Notes: generated by a model from the letters alone, not told the origin. DNA of 64,000 nt from Amycolatopsis sp. 195334CR (GCF_017309385.1 NZ_JAFJMJ010000003.1:372001-436000), one strand, 5' to 3'. Counted from the stretch's first letter, positions 26,575 through 36,267 are shown. Program-made: numbers and translations.

Positions 26575-27003
26575 CTACTTCTTCCCGTGCTCGAGCGGCG
26601 GGGCGATCTGCGGCCCGGCCTTCTCGGCTTCCTTCTTCTCGTCCTCATCCGACTTCGCGGACTCTTCGATCCCGGTGGTCGACTCGATGATGGTGGCATC
26701 GGTCGCCGAGTCGGCGTCGTCGTCGGTGTCGTCTTCGACAACCGGCTCGACCTTCTCCCGGACGGCCTGGCGCAGCCAGGTGGTCACCACGCCGGGCGCG
26801 ATCTCGAGATCGATCGTGGTGTCGCCGCTGGTGTCCGAGACCGTCGCGTAGAGACCGGAAGTGGTCATCACGCGGTCGCCCTCGGCCAGGTTGTTCTGCA
26901 GCTCCTGCTGACGCGCGACCGCTTGCTTCTGCTTGCGGCTCCCCAGGAACAGGGGGATCGCCACGACCAGCATGAGCAGCAGCGGCAGGAAAAGGCCTTC
27001 CAT
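26575..27003 (-). CDS. yajC: Preprotein translocase subunit YajC
   Basis: 142 residues. One N-terminal membrane helix (2-21) is followed by the conserved YajC core (SRKQKQAVARQQELQNNLAEGDRV, TTSGLYATV, DLEIAPGVVTTWLRQAV). The C-terminal ~50 residues form an acidic, disordered tail. It associates with SecDF in the membrane. The ATG at 27003 gives the standard start next to the membrane helix. Confidence 0.94.
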   Translation of the reverse strand: MEGLFLPLLLMLVVAIPLFLGSRKQKQAVARQQELQNNLAEGDRVMTTSGLYATVSDTSGDTTIDLEIAPGVVTTWLRQAVREKVEPVVEDDTDDDADSATDATIIESTTGIEESAKSDEDEKKEAEKAGPQIAPPLEHGKK

Positions 27004-27136
27004 GACTCTCCATTCAGCGGGTGCGACAGCGGCGGACCGCCTGCCGATACGCCCGATTTGTTCTGGGTCTGCTTGTTCGAGTGTGCCAGGTACCACCCGC
27101 GGTGCCGTCAGCGGGTTTTCGCGCTCGACCCGCCGG

Positions 27137-28225
27137 CTACCCGAACAGACCAGGGTTTCCCTGGTCGAACCGTCCGGAATCCCAAGGCACCTCGGTCGGT
27201 GGCCGTAACCCGAGGTGTTCCCACGCCGCCGGGGTAGCGACCCGGCCACGGGGGGTTCGGGCGAGCATACCCGCGCGGACCAGGTAGGGCTCGCACACCT
27301 CTTCCACCGTGGTCGACTCCTCACCGACCGCCACCGCCAGCGTGGCCACCCCGACCGGGCCGCCGTGGAAGGACTTGACCAGCGCGGTCAGCACCGCGCG
27401 GTCGAGCCGGTCGAGCCCGAGTTCGTCCACGTCGTAGACCTCGAGCGCGGCACGGGCCACGTCCAGCGTGACGCGGCCGTCCGAGCGGACCTCGGCGTAG
27501 TCGCGGACCCGGCGGAGCAGCCGGTTCGCGATTCGAGGCGTGCCACGGGACCGGCCGGCGATCTCGGCCTCGCCGTCGGCGTCCAGCGTGATGCCGAGAA
27601 TGGTGGCCGACCGCCGCAGCACCTGCGCGAGCTCGTCGGCGCTGTAGAACTCCATGTGCCCGGTGAAGCCGAAGCGGTCGCGCAGCGGCCCGGTCAGCGC
27701 GCCGGACCGGGTGGTGGCCCCGACCAGGGTGAACGGCGCGATCTCCAGCGGGATGCTGGTCGCGCCCGGCCCCTTGCCGACCACCACGTCCACCCGGAAG
27801 TCCTCCATCGCCAGGTAGAGCATCTCCTCCGCGGGCCGGGCGATGCGGTGGATCTCGTCGATGAACAGCACGTCGCCCTCGGTGAGGTTGGACAGCATCG
27901 CGGCCAGATCGCCGGCCCGCTCCAGCGCGGGACCCGAGGTGATCCGGATGGCGGCGTCCAGTTCGGCCGCGATGATCATCGACATGCTGGTCTTGCCGAG
28001 CCCGGGCGGGCCGGACAGCAGCACGTGGTCGGGCGGGACACCGCGTCGCCGGGCGCTCTCCAGCACCAGTTCCAGCTGCTCGCGCACCCGCGGCTGGCCG
28101 ACGAAATCGGCCAGTTTCCGGGGCCGCAGCGTGGTTTCCACGTCCCGGTCGCCGTTCTGGGCGAAGGCCGAGAGGGTGTCGGCCTCGGCGAAATCCGGTT
28201 GGTCGGTCACCGGGTCATCGTGCAC
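27137..28225 (-). CDS. ruvB: Holliday junction branch-migration helicase RuvB
   Basis: 362 residues. AAA+ ATPase with Walker [10 protein letters not shown], Walker B LFIDEIHR, sensor 1 GATTRSG and a C-terminal winged helix ([16 protein letters not shown]). It drives branch migration of Holliday junctions with RuvA. It starts 9 nt after the ruvA stop with a GTG; nearby in-frame GTG codons make the exact start slightly uncertain. Last gene of the LexA-controlled ruvCAB operon. Confidence 0.96.
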   Translation of the reverse strand: MHDDPVTDQPDFAEADTLSAFAQNGDRDVETTLRPRKLADFVGQPRVREQLELVLESARRRGVPPDHVLLSGPPGLGKTSMSMIIAAELDAAIRITSGPALERAGDLAAMLSNLTEGDVLFIDEIHRIARPAEEMLYLAMEDFRVDVVVGKGPGATSIPLEIAPFTLVGATTRSGALTGPLRDRFGFTGHMEFYSADELAQVLRRSATILGITLDADGEAEIAGRSRGTPRIANRLLRRVRDYAEVRSDGRVTLDVARAALEVYDVDELGLDRLDRAVLTALVKSFHGGPVGVATLAVAVGEESTTVEEVCEPYLVRAGMLARTPRGRVATPAAWEHLGLRPPTEVPWDSGRFDQGNPGLFG

Positions 28226-28234
28226 GGTGCCCGC

Positions 28235-28834
28235 CTACCGCTTGCGGCCCAGGGTGGTCAGCGCCGAGCGCAGCACCTGCGAAGTAGTCGCCCCGTCCTC
28301 ACCGGCTTCGCCGAGCACCCGGTTCACCGCCTGCTCGGCCTGTTTCGCCGCGAACCCGAGGCCCACCAGCGCCTCGACCACCTCGGCGCGCACCGCGCCA
28401 CCGGCCACCGGGACCGCGTCGGCGGTACTCGGTACCGCGACCACCTTGTCCCGCAGTTCCAGGCTGAGCCGTTCGGCGCCCTTCTTGCCGATGCCGGGCA
28501 CCTGGGTGAGCACGTTGATGTCGCCGTCGGCGAGCGCGGAGCGCAGCTTGTCCGGGTCGAGCACGGCGAGCGCGGCGAGCGCCAGGCGCGGCCCGATGCC
28601 GGACACCGTCTGCAGCAGGACGAAGAGTTCGCGCGCGTCGACGTCGGCGAAGCCGAACAGGGTCAGCGAGTCCTCACGGACCACGAGCGACGTGTGCAGC
28701 CGGATCCGTTCGCCGCGGCGCAGCGTGGCCAGCGTGCTCGGGGTGGCCTGCACGGCGAACCCGACGCCGCCCACCTCGACCACCGCGTGGTCCAGTCCGA
28801 CGGAGAGCACTTCCCCGTGCACCGAAGAGATCAT
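28235..28834 (-). CDS. ruvA: Holliday junction DNA-binding protein RuvA
   Basis: 199 residues. OB-fold N-terminus ([26 protein letters not shown]), two helix-hairpin-helix motifs ([33 protein letters not shown]) and a C-terminal RuvB-binding domain after an Ala/Val-rich linker. The tetramer holds the four-way junction for RuvB and RuvC. The ATG overlaps the ruvC stop by 4 nt. Confidence 0.96.
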   Translation of the reverse strand: MISSVHGEVLSVGLDHAVVEVGGVGFAVQATPSTLATLRRGERIRLHTSLVVREDSLTLFGFADVDARELFVLLQTVSGIGPRLALAALAVLDPDKLRSALADGDINVLTQVPGIGKKGAERLSLELRDKVVAVPSTADAVPVAGGAVRAEVVEALVGLGFAAKQAEQAVNRVLGEAGEDGATTSQVLRSALTTLGRKR

Positions 28835-29409
28835 CGTCCCGCCCTCGCATTCTTCTTCGCCGCCTCGGCCAGCCGGGCGCGGTGGGTCTTCGCCAGTTCG
28901 GCCGCCCTGGCCTCGGCCGCGGCGAGCCTGGCCCGCATCGGCTCCCGCCACAGGTGGCAGATGGCCAGCGCGAGCGCGTCCGCCGCGTCCGCGGGCTTGG
29001 GCGCCTGCGCCAGCCCGAGCAGTTTGGTCACCATGCCGGTGACCTGGGCCTTGTCCGCCCGTCCCGAGCCGGTGACCGCGGCCTTGACCTCGCTCGGGGT
29101 GTGGAAGTGGACCGGCAGCCCGCGCCGCGCGGCGCCGAGCGCCACCACTCCCCCGGCCTGCGCGGTGCCCATCGCGGTGCGCACGTTGTGCTGGCTGAAC
29201 ACGCGCTCGATGGCGACCGCCTCGGGCCGGTAGGTGTCGAACCAGGTCTCCACCGCGTCCGCCACCGCGAGCAGCCTGCTGGCCAGGTCCGCTTCGGGCG
29301 GGGTGCGCACCACGTCGACCGCGACGCAGCTGACCGTGCGGCCGGCACCCCCGTCCACCACGCCGAGACCGCAGCGGGTCAGTCCGGGGTCCACACCGAG
29401 CACGCGCAC
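28831..29409 (-). CDS. ruvC: Crossover junction endodeoxyribonuclease RuvC
   Basis: 192 residues. Catalytic acids are visible in [11 protein letters not shown] (Asp near residue 7), IERVF (Glu) and [13 protein letters not shown] (Asp pair). It resolves Holliday junctions by paired nicking. The GTG at 29409 is preferred to the GTG at 29418 because GAGGAG lies 8 nt upstream of it, while the earlier codon abuts the ribosome site. A near-perfect LexA box is 16 nt upstream of the start. The C-terminal ~25 residues are a basic/Ala-rich extension. Confidence 0.95.
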   Translation of the reverse strand: MRVLGVDPGLTRCGLGVVDGGAGRTVSCVAVDVVRTPPEADLASRLLAVADAVETWFDTYRPEAVAIERVFSQHNVRTAMGTAQAGGVVALGAARRGLPVHFHTPSEVKAAVTGSGRADKAQVTGMVTKLLGLAQAPKPADAADALALAICHLWREPMRARLAAAEARAAELAKTHRARLAEAAKKNARAGR

Positions 29410-29424
29410 AGGTTCCACTCCTCG

Positions 29425-29440
29425 CCGAACAACCGTTCGA
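29425..29440. promoter_or_regulatory. LexA/SOS box of ruvCAB
   Basis: CCGAACAACCGTTCGA differs from TCGAAC-N4-GTTCGA at one outer base. It lies directly upstream of ruvC; ruvC is a known LexA target in mycobacteria. Confidence 0.8.
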
Positions 29441-29488
29441 GGAGCAGGCTACCGGCGCGGGGTCCCCGAGCCGCCGGGGACGCGCCGG

Positions 29489-30010
29489 TCAGGGTCCGTC
29501 GACCCCGGGAGTCCAGCTCTCCGGGTCACCGCTTTCGGTGAGCACGTGCTGCCAGAGCATGAACCCCTCCGGCGCGTCGGCCTGCCACGGCCACTTCCCG
29601 TCCGGGGTGGGCACGATGATCTGCACGGCCGGGAAGTCGCCCTCGGGGTAGATCAGGAACGCGCTGCCGAAGTACTCGGGGTAGTGCCCGAGCGCCACCT
29701 TCTCGAAGGTGACCGGGATGCCGTCGAAGAAATCGTGGTACAGCTTGCCGAACTCGAACTGTTCCCCGGCGGCCGCGCGGTCGACGTAGGCGTCGAGCAG
29801 CACGGGGCCGACGTGCTCGGGCAGTCCGATGACCACCGCCTCGGGCACCTCGTGCATCGCCCACGCGCAGACGGTGAAGCAGTAGCCGGCACCCTCGTCG
29901 TCGGCGGGAACCTGGATCACCGCGTTGCCGCGGCGTTCGCCCTCGGCGACGATCCAGTCCTGCAGAGCCTGTTCTTCGGGAGCGAGGGCCTCGGTCGTCA
30001 CGGCGGACAT
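29489..30010 (-). CDS. DUF4262 domain protein
   Basis: 173 residues. The pattern YCFTVCAWAMHEVPEAVVIGLPEHVGPVLLDAYVDRA matches the uncharacterised DUF4262 family (small soluble proteins that often begin Gly-Trp-x-Tyr-Thr-Val-Gly). Near the end, YFGSAFLIYPEGDFPAVQIIVPTPDGKWPW is also typical. No catalytic residues can be named. It sits between yebC and ruvC, which in mycobacteria are separated by other accessory genes. Confidence 0.78.
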   Translation of the reverse strand: MSAVTTEALAPEEQALQDWIVAEGERRGNAVIQVPADDEGAGYCFTVCAWAMHEVPEAVVIGLPEHVGPVLLDAYVDRAAAGEQFEFGKLYHDFFDGIPVTFEKVALGHYPEYFGSAFLIYPEGDFPAVQIIVPTPDGKWPWQADAPEGFMLWQHVLTESGDPESWTPGVDGP

Positions 30011-30057
30011 TCTGCCGCATGACCGAGGCCCCGCCCAAGGACCATCCGCGAAAGGAA

Positions 30058-30807
30058 CTAGCCGACTTCGGCGAGGACCTCGTCGGAGACGTCGAAGTTG
30101 GCCCACACGTTCTGCACGTCGTCGCAGTCTTCGAGGGCGTCGATCAGCCGGAAGACCTTGCGCGCGCCATCGGCTTCGAGCGGCACGTTGACCGACGGCA
30201 CGAAGCTCGCTTCCGCCGACTCGTAGTCGAAACCGGCTTCCTGCAACGCTTTCCGCACCGAGACCAGGTCGGTCGCCTCGGAGACGATCTCGAAGCTCTC
30301 GCCGAGGTCGTTGACCTCCTCGGCACCGGCGTCGAGCACCGCCATCAGCACGTCGTCCTCACCCGCGTCGGCCTTGGGCAGCAGCACCACGCCCTTGCGG
30401 TTGAACAGGTACGCCACCGAACCCGGGTCGGCCAGCGAGCCGTTGTTCCGGGTCAGCGCCGTGCGCACCTCGCTGGCGGCGCGGTTCTTGTTGTCGGTGA
30501 GGCACTCGATGAGCACGGCGACCCCGTTGGGCCCGTAACCCTCGTACATGATCGTCTGCCAGTCGGCGCCGCCCGCTTCCTCACCGGCGCCGCGCTTGCG
30601 CGCGCGCTCGATGTTGTCCTGCGGGACCGAGTTCTTCTTCGCCTTCTGGATCGCGTCGAACAGCGTCGGATTGCCGTCCGGGTCGCCCCCGCCGGTCCGC
30701 GCGGCGACCTCGATGTTCTTGATCAGCCTCGCGAACAGCTTGCCACGCTTCGCGTCGAGGGCGGCCTTCTTGTGCTTGGTGGTGGCCCACTTGGAGTGGC
30801 CGCTCAT
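30058..30807 (-). CDS. YebC/PmpR family protein
   Basis: 249 residues. [37 protein letters not shown] is the standard start, with NIERARKRG and [27 protein letters not shown] following. The family was annotated as a transcriptional regulator; YebC-type proteins have more recently been linked to translation of proline stretches. It keeps its conserved place between pdxT and the ruv operon. Confidence 0.94.
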   Translation of the reverse strand: MSGHSKWATTKHKKAALDAKRGKLFARLIKNIEVAARTGGGDPDGNPTLFDAIQKAKKNSVPQDNIERARKRGAGEEAGGADWQTIMYEGYGPNGVAVLIECLTDNKNRAASEVRTALTRNNGSLADPGSVAYLFNRKGVVLLPKADAGEDDVLMAVLDAGAEEVNDLGESFEIVSEATDLVSVRKALQEAGFDYESAEASFVPSVNVPLEADGARKVFRLIDALEDCDDVQNVWANFDVSDEVLAEVG

Positions 30808-30843
30808 CTTTCCTCCATCCGATCCGGCGGCGTGCCGCCGTTC

Positions 30844-31467
30844 TTATGCCTGCCCACGCACGATTCGCACGAACAGCCGGTGCACGCGCTCGTCACCCGT
30901 GAGTTCCGGGTGGAAGGCCGTGGCGAGCACCATCCCCTGCCTGACCGCGACGATCCTAGCGGCCGCGTCCGCCCGGCCGGGATCTTCCGGCACCCTGGCC
31001 AGCACTTCGACGTCCTGACCTGCCTTCTCCACCCACGGCGCGCGGATGAACACCGCGTGCAGTGCGGGCCCGTCGACCCCGGTGAACTCGAGGTCCTCCT
31101 CGAAGGAGTCGACCTGCCTGCCGAAGGCGTTGCGGCGCACCACGATGTCCAGCGCGTCGAGCTGGTGCTGGTCGGGGCGGCCGTCGAGGGCCTGGCGGGC
31201 GAGCAGGATCATCCCGGCGCACGAGCCGAACGCGGGCAGGCCCGCGCGCAGGCGCTCGCGCAACGGCTCGAGCAGCTCGAAGGTCTCCAGCAGCCTGGAC
31301 ATCGTGGTGGACTCGCCACCGGGCAGCACCAAACCGTCCACTTCGGACAGTTCGGTGGCGCGGCGCACCGGCACCGCGGTGGCACCGGCCCGCTCGGTCA
31401 TCGCCAGGTGCTCGGCCACGTCGCCCTGCAGGGCGAGCACGCCGACCACCGGCCGCGCCTTCGACAC
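30844..31467 (-). CDS. pdxT: Pyridoxal 5'-phosphate synthase glutaminase subunit PdxT
   Basis: 207 residues. Class I glutamine amidotransferase triad: C83 (GSCAGMI), H186 and E188 (FHPELTGD); [12 protein letters not shown] is the PdxT signature. It releases ammonia from glutamine for PdxS in vitamin B6 synthesis. The GTG start has GGGAGGA 6 nt upstream. pdxS lies 5 kb away, so the two subunits are not co-transcribed here. Confidence 0.95.
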   Translation of the reverse strand: MSKARPVVGVLALQGDVAEHLAMTERAGATAVPVRRATELSEVDGLVLPGGESTTMSRLLETFELLEPLRERLRAGLPAFGSCAGMILLARQALDGRPDQHQLDALDIVVRRNAFGRQVDSFEEDLEFTGVDGPALHAVFIRAPWVEKAGQDVEVLARVPEDPGRADAAARIVAVRQGMVLATAFHPELTGDERVHRLFVRIVRGQA

Positions 31468-31543
31468 GTCAAGTCCTCCCGACTGGAATTCCGCTGGTCA
31501 AGCCTAGGGCCTCGACCGGACGGCGGCAGCCGGGGGTGACCTG

Positions 31544-31870
31544 TCAGGGCACGCCGAGCAGGCGCAGCCCGGCCGCGGTGGCGGCCGCGGCGAGCACCAC
31601 GACCACGAACGGGGCCTTCCGCCACGCCAGCACCCCGCCCACCAGCACTCCGGCTGGCCGGGCGTAGCCGGCGAACTCGGCACCCTCGATCAGGGCGGAG
31701 GTGGCCACCAGTGCGGCCAGCAGGACCACCGCGGCGGTGGCCATCAGCTTCTCGGCCCGGGCGTTCAGCTCCACCTTCGCCCGCAGCGCCGGACCGGCGA
31801 ACCGGAAGGCGAAGGTGCCCGCGCCCAGCACGACGGCGCAGACGATCAGCAGCACCGGCGAGATGATCAC
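31544..31870 (-). CDS. AzlD-type branched-chain amino acid transporter subunit
   Basis: 108 residues with four hydrophobic segments; GTFAFRFAGPALRAKVELNARAEKLM is the AzlD pattern. It is the small partner of AzlC in an amino acid exporter. The GTG at 31870 overlaps the azlC stop (GTGA). Confidence 0.86.
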   Translation of the reverse strand: MIISPVLLIVCAVVLGAGTFAFRFAGPALRAKVELNARAEKLMATAAVVLLAALVATSALIEGAEFAGYARPAGVLVGGVLAWRKAPFVVVVLAAAATAAGLRLLGVP

Positions 31871-32571
31871 GCGGCCACCTTCTTGTCGTTGTCCTGACCC
31901 GAGCGCACCAGCAGCACCAGCGGCACACCGAGCAGAGCCAGCAGCACCGGCAGCCCGGCAGGCAGGAACGGGGCCGCGGCCACCGCCAGCACCGCTCCGG
32001 TCAGCGCCGCGGCACGCACACCCCGGTCCTTCAGCGACGGCAGCACCAGCGCGAGCAGCACCGCCGGGAACGCGGCGTCCAGGCCGAACACGCCGGTGTC
32101 GGTGATCGCGGTACCGGCGAAGGCGCCGATCACCACGCTCACGTTCCACACCACGAACAGGCTGATCCCGCAGGCCCAGTAGGCCGCCCGGCGGCGGTGC
32201 CGGTCGTCCTGGGCGAGCGCGAACGCGACCGTCTCGTCGATCATCAGGTGGCTTCCGGCCAGGCGGCGCACCCAGCTCTTGCCGAACACGTCCCCGACCG
32301 CGAAGCCGAACGGCACGTGCCGCGCGTTCACCAGCAGCGCGGCCACCACCGCCGCGATCGGGTTACCACCCGAGGCGACCAGGCCGATGAACAGGAACTG
32401 CGACGCCCCCGCGAACACGACCACCGAAAGCAGCATCGGCACCCAGAGCTCGAAGCCGGAGCTCACCGCGATGGCTCCGTACGAGATGCCGACGATGCCG
32501 TCGGCGAGGCAGACCAGCGCGATGTCGCGCATCAGTTCCCGGCCCAGGGTTCGCTGTATCGAACGCATCAC
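31867..32571 (-). CDS. AzlC family branched-chain amino acid exporter
   Basis: 234 residues with about seven hydrophobic segments. Family motifs: ADGIVGISYGAIAVSSGFELWVPMLLS, FAGASQFLFIGL, NARHVPFGFAV and DETVAFALAQ. With AzlD it should export leucine, isoleucine or related compounds. The start is GTG 32571 or ATG 32568. A regulator gene with an XRE and cupin domain is divergent and a palindromic operator lies in the shared gap. Confidence 0.9.
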   Translation of the reverse strand: MMRSIQRTLGRELMRDIALVCLADGIVGISYGAIAVSSGFELWVPMLLSVVVFAGASQFLFIGLVASGGNPIAAVVAALLVNARHVPFGFAVGDVFGKSWVRRLAGSHLMIDETVAFALAQDDRHRRRAAYWACGISLFVVWNVSVVIGAFAGTAITDTGVFGLDAAFPAVLLALVLPSLKDRGVRAAALTGAVLAVAAAPFLPAGLPVLLALLGVPLVLLVRSGQDNDKKVAA

Positions 32572-32580
32572 CGCTTAAGA

Positions 32581-32637
32581 TGAACAGAACCACCGACTGT
32601 TCGTCAAGCCGAACAGAACGACTGACGGAGCGAACAC
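32581..32637. promoter_or_regulatory. Operator cluster between azlC and the XRE regulator
   Basis: CTGTTCG-N6-CGAACAG (32597-32616) is a perfect inverted repeat. Two further half-sites flank it: TGAACAG at 32581 and CGAACAC at 32631. The spread over the whole 68-nt divergent gap fits autoregulation plus control of azlCD. Confidence 0.7.
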
Positions 32638-32639
32638 AG

Positions 32640-33197
32640 ATGGCTACCGAAGGCGCCCCACTCGCCGTGATTGCCGCGTCACTGAAACGTGAGCGCGAGC
32701 GCGCCGGGCTGACCCTGACCGAGCTCGCCCGGCTCGCCGGCATCGCCAAGTCCACGCTGTCGCAGCTGGAGTCGGCCACCGGCAACCCGAGCGTGGAAAC
32801 GCTCTGGGCCCTGGGCAAGGCGCTCGACGTGCCGTTCTCGCGGCTGGTCGAACCGCCGGTGCCGTGGGTCCACGTGCTCCGCGCCGGCGAGGGCATCACG
32901 GTGGCCTCCGAGGAGGCCGACTACCTGGCCACCCTGCTCGCGTCGTGCCCGCCGCACGCGCGCCGCGACATCTACCTGATCCGCGCCGAACCGGGCAGCG
33001 TGCGCCGCTCGGACGCACACCGCGCCGGGATCATCGAGCACGTGGTGGTGTGCCACGGCCGCGCGCTGGTCGGCATGGCCGACGACCCGATCGAGGTGGG
33101 CCCGGGTGACTACGTCGCCTACCCCGGCGACGAGGCCCACGTGTTCGAGGCGTTGGACCCGGGCACCACCGTCGTCATGCTCTCCGAGCACACGTGA
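32640..33197 (+). CDS. XRE family regulator with C-terminal cupin domain
   Basis: 185 residues. Residues ~10-65 are a helix-turn-helix of the XRE type (LKRERERAGLTLTELARLAGIAKSTLSQLESATGNPSVETLWALGKAL). Residues ~95-180 form a small cupin (PGSVRRSDAH, IEHVVVCHGRALVG, VGPGDYVAYPGDEAHVF). It is divergent from azlCD, so it probably senses an amino acid or a related ligand and controls the exporter. ATG at 32640. Confidence 0.88.
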   Translation: MATEGAPLAVIAASLKRERERAGLTLTELARLAGIAKSTLSQLESATGNPSVETLWALGKALDVPFSRLVEPPVPWVHVLRAGEGITVASEEADYLATLLASCPPHARRDIYLIRAEPGSVRRSDAHRAGIIEHVVVCHGRALVGMADDPIEVGPGDYVAYPGDEAHVFEALDPGTTVVMLSEHT

Positions 33198-33200
33198 GGC

Positions 33201-33617
33201 TCAGAGCCAGTCGGCCTCGATGCCGCGGGCGCGCAGCGCCTCCAGTGCCGCGTCGTCGCCCGTGTAGAACAGGGTCATCGACTTGAGGTTCGGGAAGTGC
33301 CGCACGTCGGCGAACTCGACGACGTCGAACAGGCCGTCCTCGCCGTCCCAGTTCGGCGCGATCTCGAGGTAGATCTCGTTGCCGCCGTCCATGTCGAGCT
33401 CGGTGATCTTCTCCGCGAGTTCGGCCGGGACCGCGAGCGCCTCGAAGTAGGCCAGCGCCTCGGGGATCGCCTCGACGCTGCCGCTGTCGTAGGTGAACCC
33501 CTGCTCGGCGGCGTACTCGCTCAGGTCGAACCTCGGCAGGAGGTCCTGGTTGTACATCAGCTCCTGGACCACGGCGAGCTTGAAGTTGCGGTCGGAGAAC
33601 GGGATCGGCTGGCTCAT
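33201..33617 (-). CDS. DUF6892-like small protein
   Basis: 138 residues. FSDRNFKLAVVQELMYNQDLLPRFD, IPEALAYFEALAVPAELAEKITELDMDGGNEIYLEIAPNWDGEDGLFDV and FPNLKSMTLFYT match, from memory, an uncharacterised family named DUF6892, which in other bacteria is found near immunity-type small proteins. No function can be given. It ends 3 bases from the stop of the XRE regulator, convergent. Confidence 0.7.
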   Translation of the reverse strand: MSQPIPFSDRNFKLAVVQELMYNQDLLPRFDLSEYAAEQGFTYDSGSVEAIPEALAYFEALAVPAELAEKITELDMDGGNEIYLEIAPNWDGEDGLFDVVEFADVRHFPNLKSMTLFYTGDDAALEALRARGIEADWL

Positions 33618-33675
33618 GCCACGAACCCTATAAGCAGCTGCTCGACTGAGTACGCGGATCGCTAGGCTCGCGTCC

Positions 33676-34797
33676 ATGTCAGGCCCCAAGAGCCGCTGGG
33701 CCGGAGTCGGCGCCGAGTGGCGGGACCGCTGGCTCGCCGTGGTGCTCACCGCCGCGGCGTTCGTACCCGGGCTCGCCGTGCTCGGAGCCCAGTTCGGCGA
33801 CCTTCCCCGGCGTGGGGGTGACGTCCTCGCGGTGTTGCTGGTGGTCGGCCAGACGTTGCCGCTGGCGGTGCGCACCCGGTGGCCCGCCGCGGCGTTCGCG
33901 GTCATCGGCATCTGCTTCGCCGCGCACGAGGTGCTGGCGTACCCCACGACCATCGGCAGCCTCGCGCTGTACTTCGCGCTGTATTCGGCCGGGGCGCACG
34001 AGAAGCGGTTCCGCCGGGTGCTGGCGGCGGTCGCCTCTGCCGGGTACGTGGTGTTCGCGGTCTTGCTGGCACTACGCGGCTCCCCCGCCGGGCTGCATGA
34101 TTACGCCGTCTACTTCGGCGTGCTGGTCGCGTTCTGGCTGCTGGGCGCGATGGTGCGGCAGCGACGGCACCAGGAGGCCGAGCGGCGCCGGCTCGTCGCC
34201 GAAGCCGCGGTGGCCGGTGAGCGCGCGCGGATCGCCCGCGAACTGCACGACGTGGTGACCCACCACGTGACGGCCATGGTGGTCCAGGCCGACGCCGCCC
34301 AGTACCTGGCACCCGAACGCGTTCCCGAAGCGCTCACCGCGATCACCGGCTCGGGCCGCGACGCCCTCACCGAACTCCGGTTCCTGCTGGGCGTGCTCGA
34401 AGCGACCGGCGCGCGCACGCCGGGCCTGGCCGCGCTGCGCGACCTCGTCGACCGGCCCGGCCGGGTCGTCGACCTGGTCGAGGAGGGCGTACGCCCGGAA
34501 CTGCCCGCGGAAACCGAGCTGACCGCCTACCGCATCGTGCAGGAAGCGCTGACCAACGCCGCGAAGTACGCCGCCGGTTCCCCCGCGGCGGTGCGCGTCT
34601 CCTACGGCGCGGACTTCCTCGAAATCGAGGTGACCACCGAAGGCACGGCGACCGAACCCGGCGCGCTCGGTTCCGGCGGCCGCGGCCTGCGCGGCCTGGG
34701 TGACCGGGTACAAGCGCTCGGCGGGCGGTTCACCGCGGGACCGTCAACGGACGGTTTCCGGGTCAGCGCCACGATTCCGGCGAGGAGTGCCGCATGA
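33676..34797 (+). CDS. Two-component sensor histidine kinase, NarL-associated (HisKA_3)
   Basis: 373 residues. Five or so N-terminal membrane helices (20-155) form the sensor; H191 in ARIARELHDVVTHHV is the phosphorylated histidine of the HisKA_3 type; the ATPase domain follows with EALTNAAKYA and GRGLRGLGDRVQALGG. The signal is unknown. Its stop overlaps the response regulator start (ATGA), so the two are co-expressed. Confidence 0.92.
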   Translation: MSGPKSRWAGVGAEWRDRWLAVVLTAAAFVPGLAVLGAQFGDLPRRGGDVLAVLLVVGQTLPLAVRTRWPAAAFAVIGICFAAHEVLAYPTTIGSLALYFALYSAGAHEKRFRRVLAAVASAGYVVFAVLLALRGSPAGLHDYAVYFGVLVAFWLLGAMVRQRRHQEAERRRLVAEAAVAGERARIARELHDVVTHHVTAMVVQADAAQYLAPERVPEALTAITGSGRDALTELRFLLGVLEATGARTPGLAALRDLVDRPGRVVDLVEEGVRPELPAETELTAYRIVQEALTNAAKYAAGSPAAVRVSYGADFLEIEVTTEGTATEPGALGSGGRGLRGLGDRVQALGGRFTAGPSTDGFRVSATIPARSAA

Positions 34798-35459
34798 CCG
34801 ACCGGCCGATCCGGGTCCTGCTCTGCGAGGACCAGGAACTCGTCCGCGCGGGTTACGCGACCGTGCTCGGTGCCCAGCCGGATCTCGAGGTGGCCGGCGA
34901 GGCCGCCAACGGCCACGAAGCGCTCACCCAGGTCGAGCGGCTGCAACCCGACGTCGTCGTGATGGACATCGAAATGCCGCTGCTGAACGGGATCGAGGCG
35001 ACCCGCCGCATCGCCGGCCCCGAAGCCGCGAGCCCGGCGAAGGTCCTGGTCGTCACGACCTTCAACGTCGACCGGTACGTCTACGACGCGTTGCGGGCGG
35101 GCGCGAGCGGGTTCCTGCTCAAGGACGCGCCGCTGACCGAACTGATCGAGGGCGTGCGCACGGTTGCCCGCGGCGACTCGCTGCTCGCCCCCGCGGTGAC
35201 CCGGACCCTGATCGGCCGCTACGCCGACCGGATCCGCCCGGCCGGGACTCCCGCCCCACTGGAAGGCCTCGCGAGGCGGGAACTGGAGGTGCTGCGGCTG
35301 ATCGCCACCGGCCTGTCGAACGCGGAGATCGCGGCCGAACTGGTGCTCAGCGTGGAGACGGTGAAGACCTACGTCTCGCGGATCCTGACCAAACTGGACC
35401 TGCGTGATCGGGTGCAGGCCGTGGTGCTGGCGTACCGGTCCGGGCTGGTCACCGCCTGA
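34794..35459 (+). CDS. LuxR/NarL-type response regulator
   Basis: 221 residues. Receiver domain with phosphoacceptor D58 (VVVMDIEMP), T/S switch VVTTF and K110 (FLLKDAP); C-terminal LuxR helix-turn-helix at ~155-212 (LARRELEVLRLIATGLSNAEIAAELVLSVETVKTYVSRIL). It is the partner of the preceding kinase. It may act on the adjacent convergent CPBP protease gene, but no operator is evident. Confidence 0.93.
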   Translation: MTDRPIRVLLCEDQELVRAGYATVLGAQPDLEVAGEAANGHEALTQVERLQPDVVVMDIEMPLLNGIEATRRIAGPEAASPAKVLVVTTFNVDRYVYDALRAGASGFLLKDAPLTELIEGVRTVARGDSLLAPAVTRTLIGRYADRIRPAGTPAPLEGLARRELEVLRLIATGLSNAEIAAELVLSVETVKTYVSRILTKLDLRDRVQAVVLAYRSGLVTA

Positions 35460-36267
35460 CGAGCTTCGCCCGGCGGACCAGCCACACCGCCGGTACCAGG
35501 CAGCACAGCAACGCGAAGAGGCTCGCTTCCGGGCCGAACGTGCCACCGGTCAGCACCTCCGGTCCGGAAAGGACGGTGCGCAGCAGGCCGGGTTCGCTGT
35601 CCGCGCCGGACACCGCGGTACCGAACACGCCGGACTCGGTGAAGTTCCAGGCGAAGTGCAGGCCGATCGGCAGCCACAGCGACCGCGTCGCGGTGTAGGC
35701 GATGGCCAGCAGCGCGCCGCCTTCGACCGCGATGGCCAGGGTGCCCCAGAGCGTGGCGTTGCCGTTGAGCAGGTGCGTCAGGCCGAAGATCAGCGACGAG
35801 ACGGCGATCGCGATGACGCTGCCGATCCGTTGCTCCAGGAAGCGGTGCACCACGCCGCGGAAAAGCAGTTCCTCGGTGACGGCGACCGAAGCCATCGAGC
35901 CGGCCACGCCGAGGCACGCCCAGAACGAGCCACTGGCGACGTCGGCGTCGGTGAAGAGGAACGCGAGCAGCATCGTCGCGAGGAACGTCGCGACGCCGAT
36001 GAGCACGCCGCGCCCGAGCCCCCGCCACCGCCCGGCGGCGGGCAGTTCCGTGACCTCCGTCCGATCCTCGACGCGCCGGGAAAGCCACGTGTAGCCGGCG
36101 ATCGCCCCGACGGCGGCGCCGAGCCCGACGAGCAGGCGCAGCACCGGCACGCCCGACACGAGCGCGTCCAGCCCGCGGGCGGCGATCATCAGCACGGCGG
36201 TGCCGACGAGCAGAACCGGCACCCGGAACCGGTGCAGCGGTGTTTTCCGCTCAATGGGGGTGGTCAT
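35449..36267 (-). CDS. CPBP family intramembrane metalloprotease
   Basis: 272 residues and about eight hydrophobic segments. The family motifs are E132-E133-x3-R137 (EELLFRG), FGLTH near 165 and HFAWNF near 204. CPBP (Abi) proteins process membrane substrates or bacteriocin-type peptides; the target here is unknown. Its stop overlaps the convergent response regulator by 11 bp. Confidence 0.87.
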   Translation of the reverse strand: MTTPIERKTPLHRFRVPVLLVGTAVLMIAARGLDALVSGVPVLRLLVGLGAAVGAIAGYTWLSRRVEDRTEVTELPAAGRWRGLGRGVLIGVATFLATMLLAFLFTDADVASGSFWACLGVAGSMASVAVTEELLFRGVVHRFLEQRIGSVIAIAVSSLIFGLTHLLNGNATLWGTLAIAVEGGALLAIAYTATRSLWLPIGLHFAWNFTESGVFGTAVSGADSEPGLLRTVLSGPEVLTGGTFGPEASLFALLCCLVPAVWLVRRAKLVRR

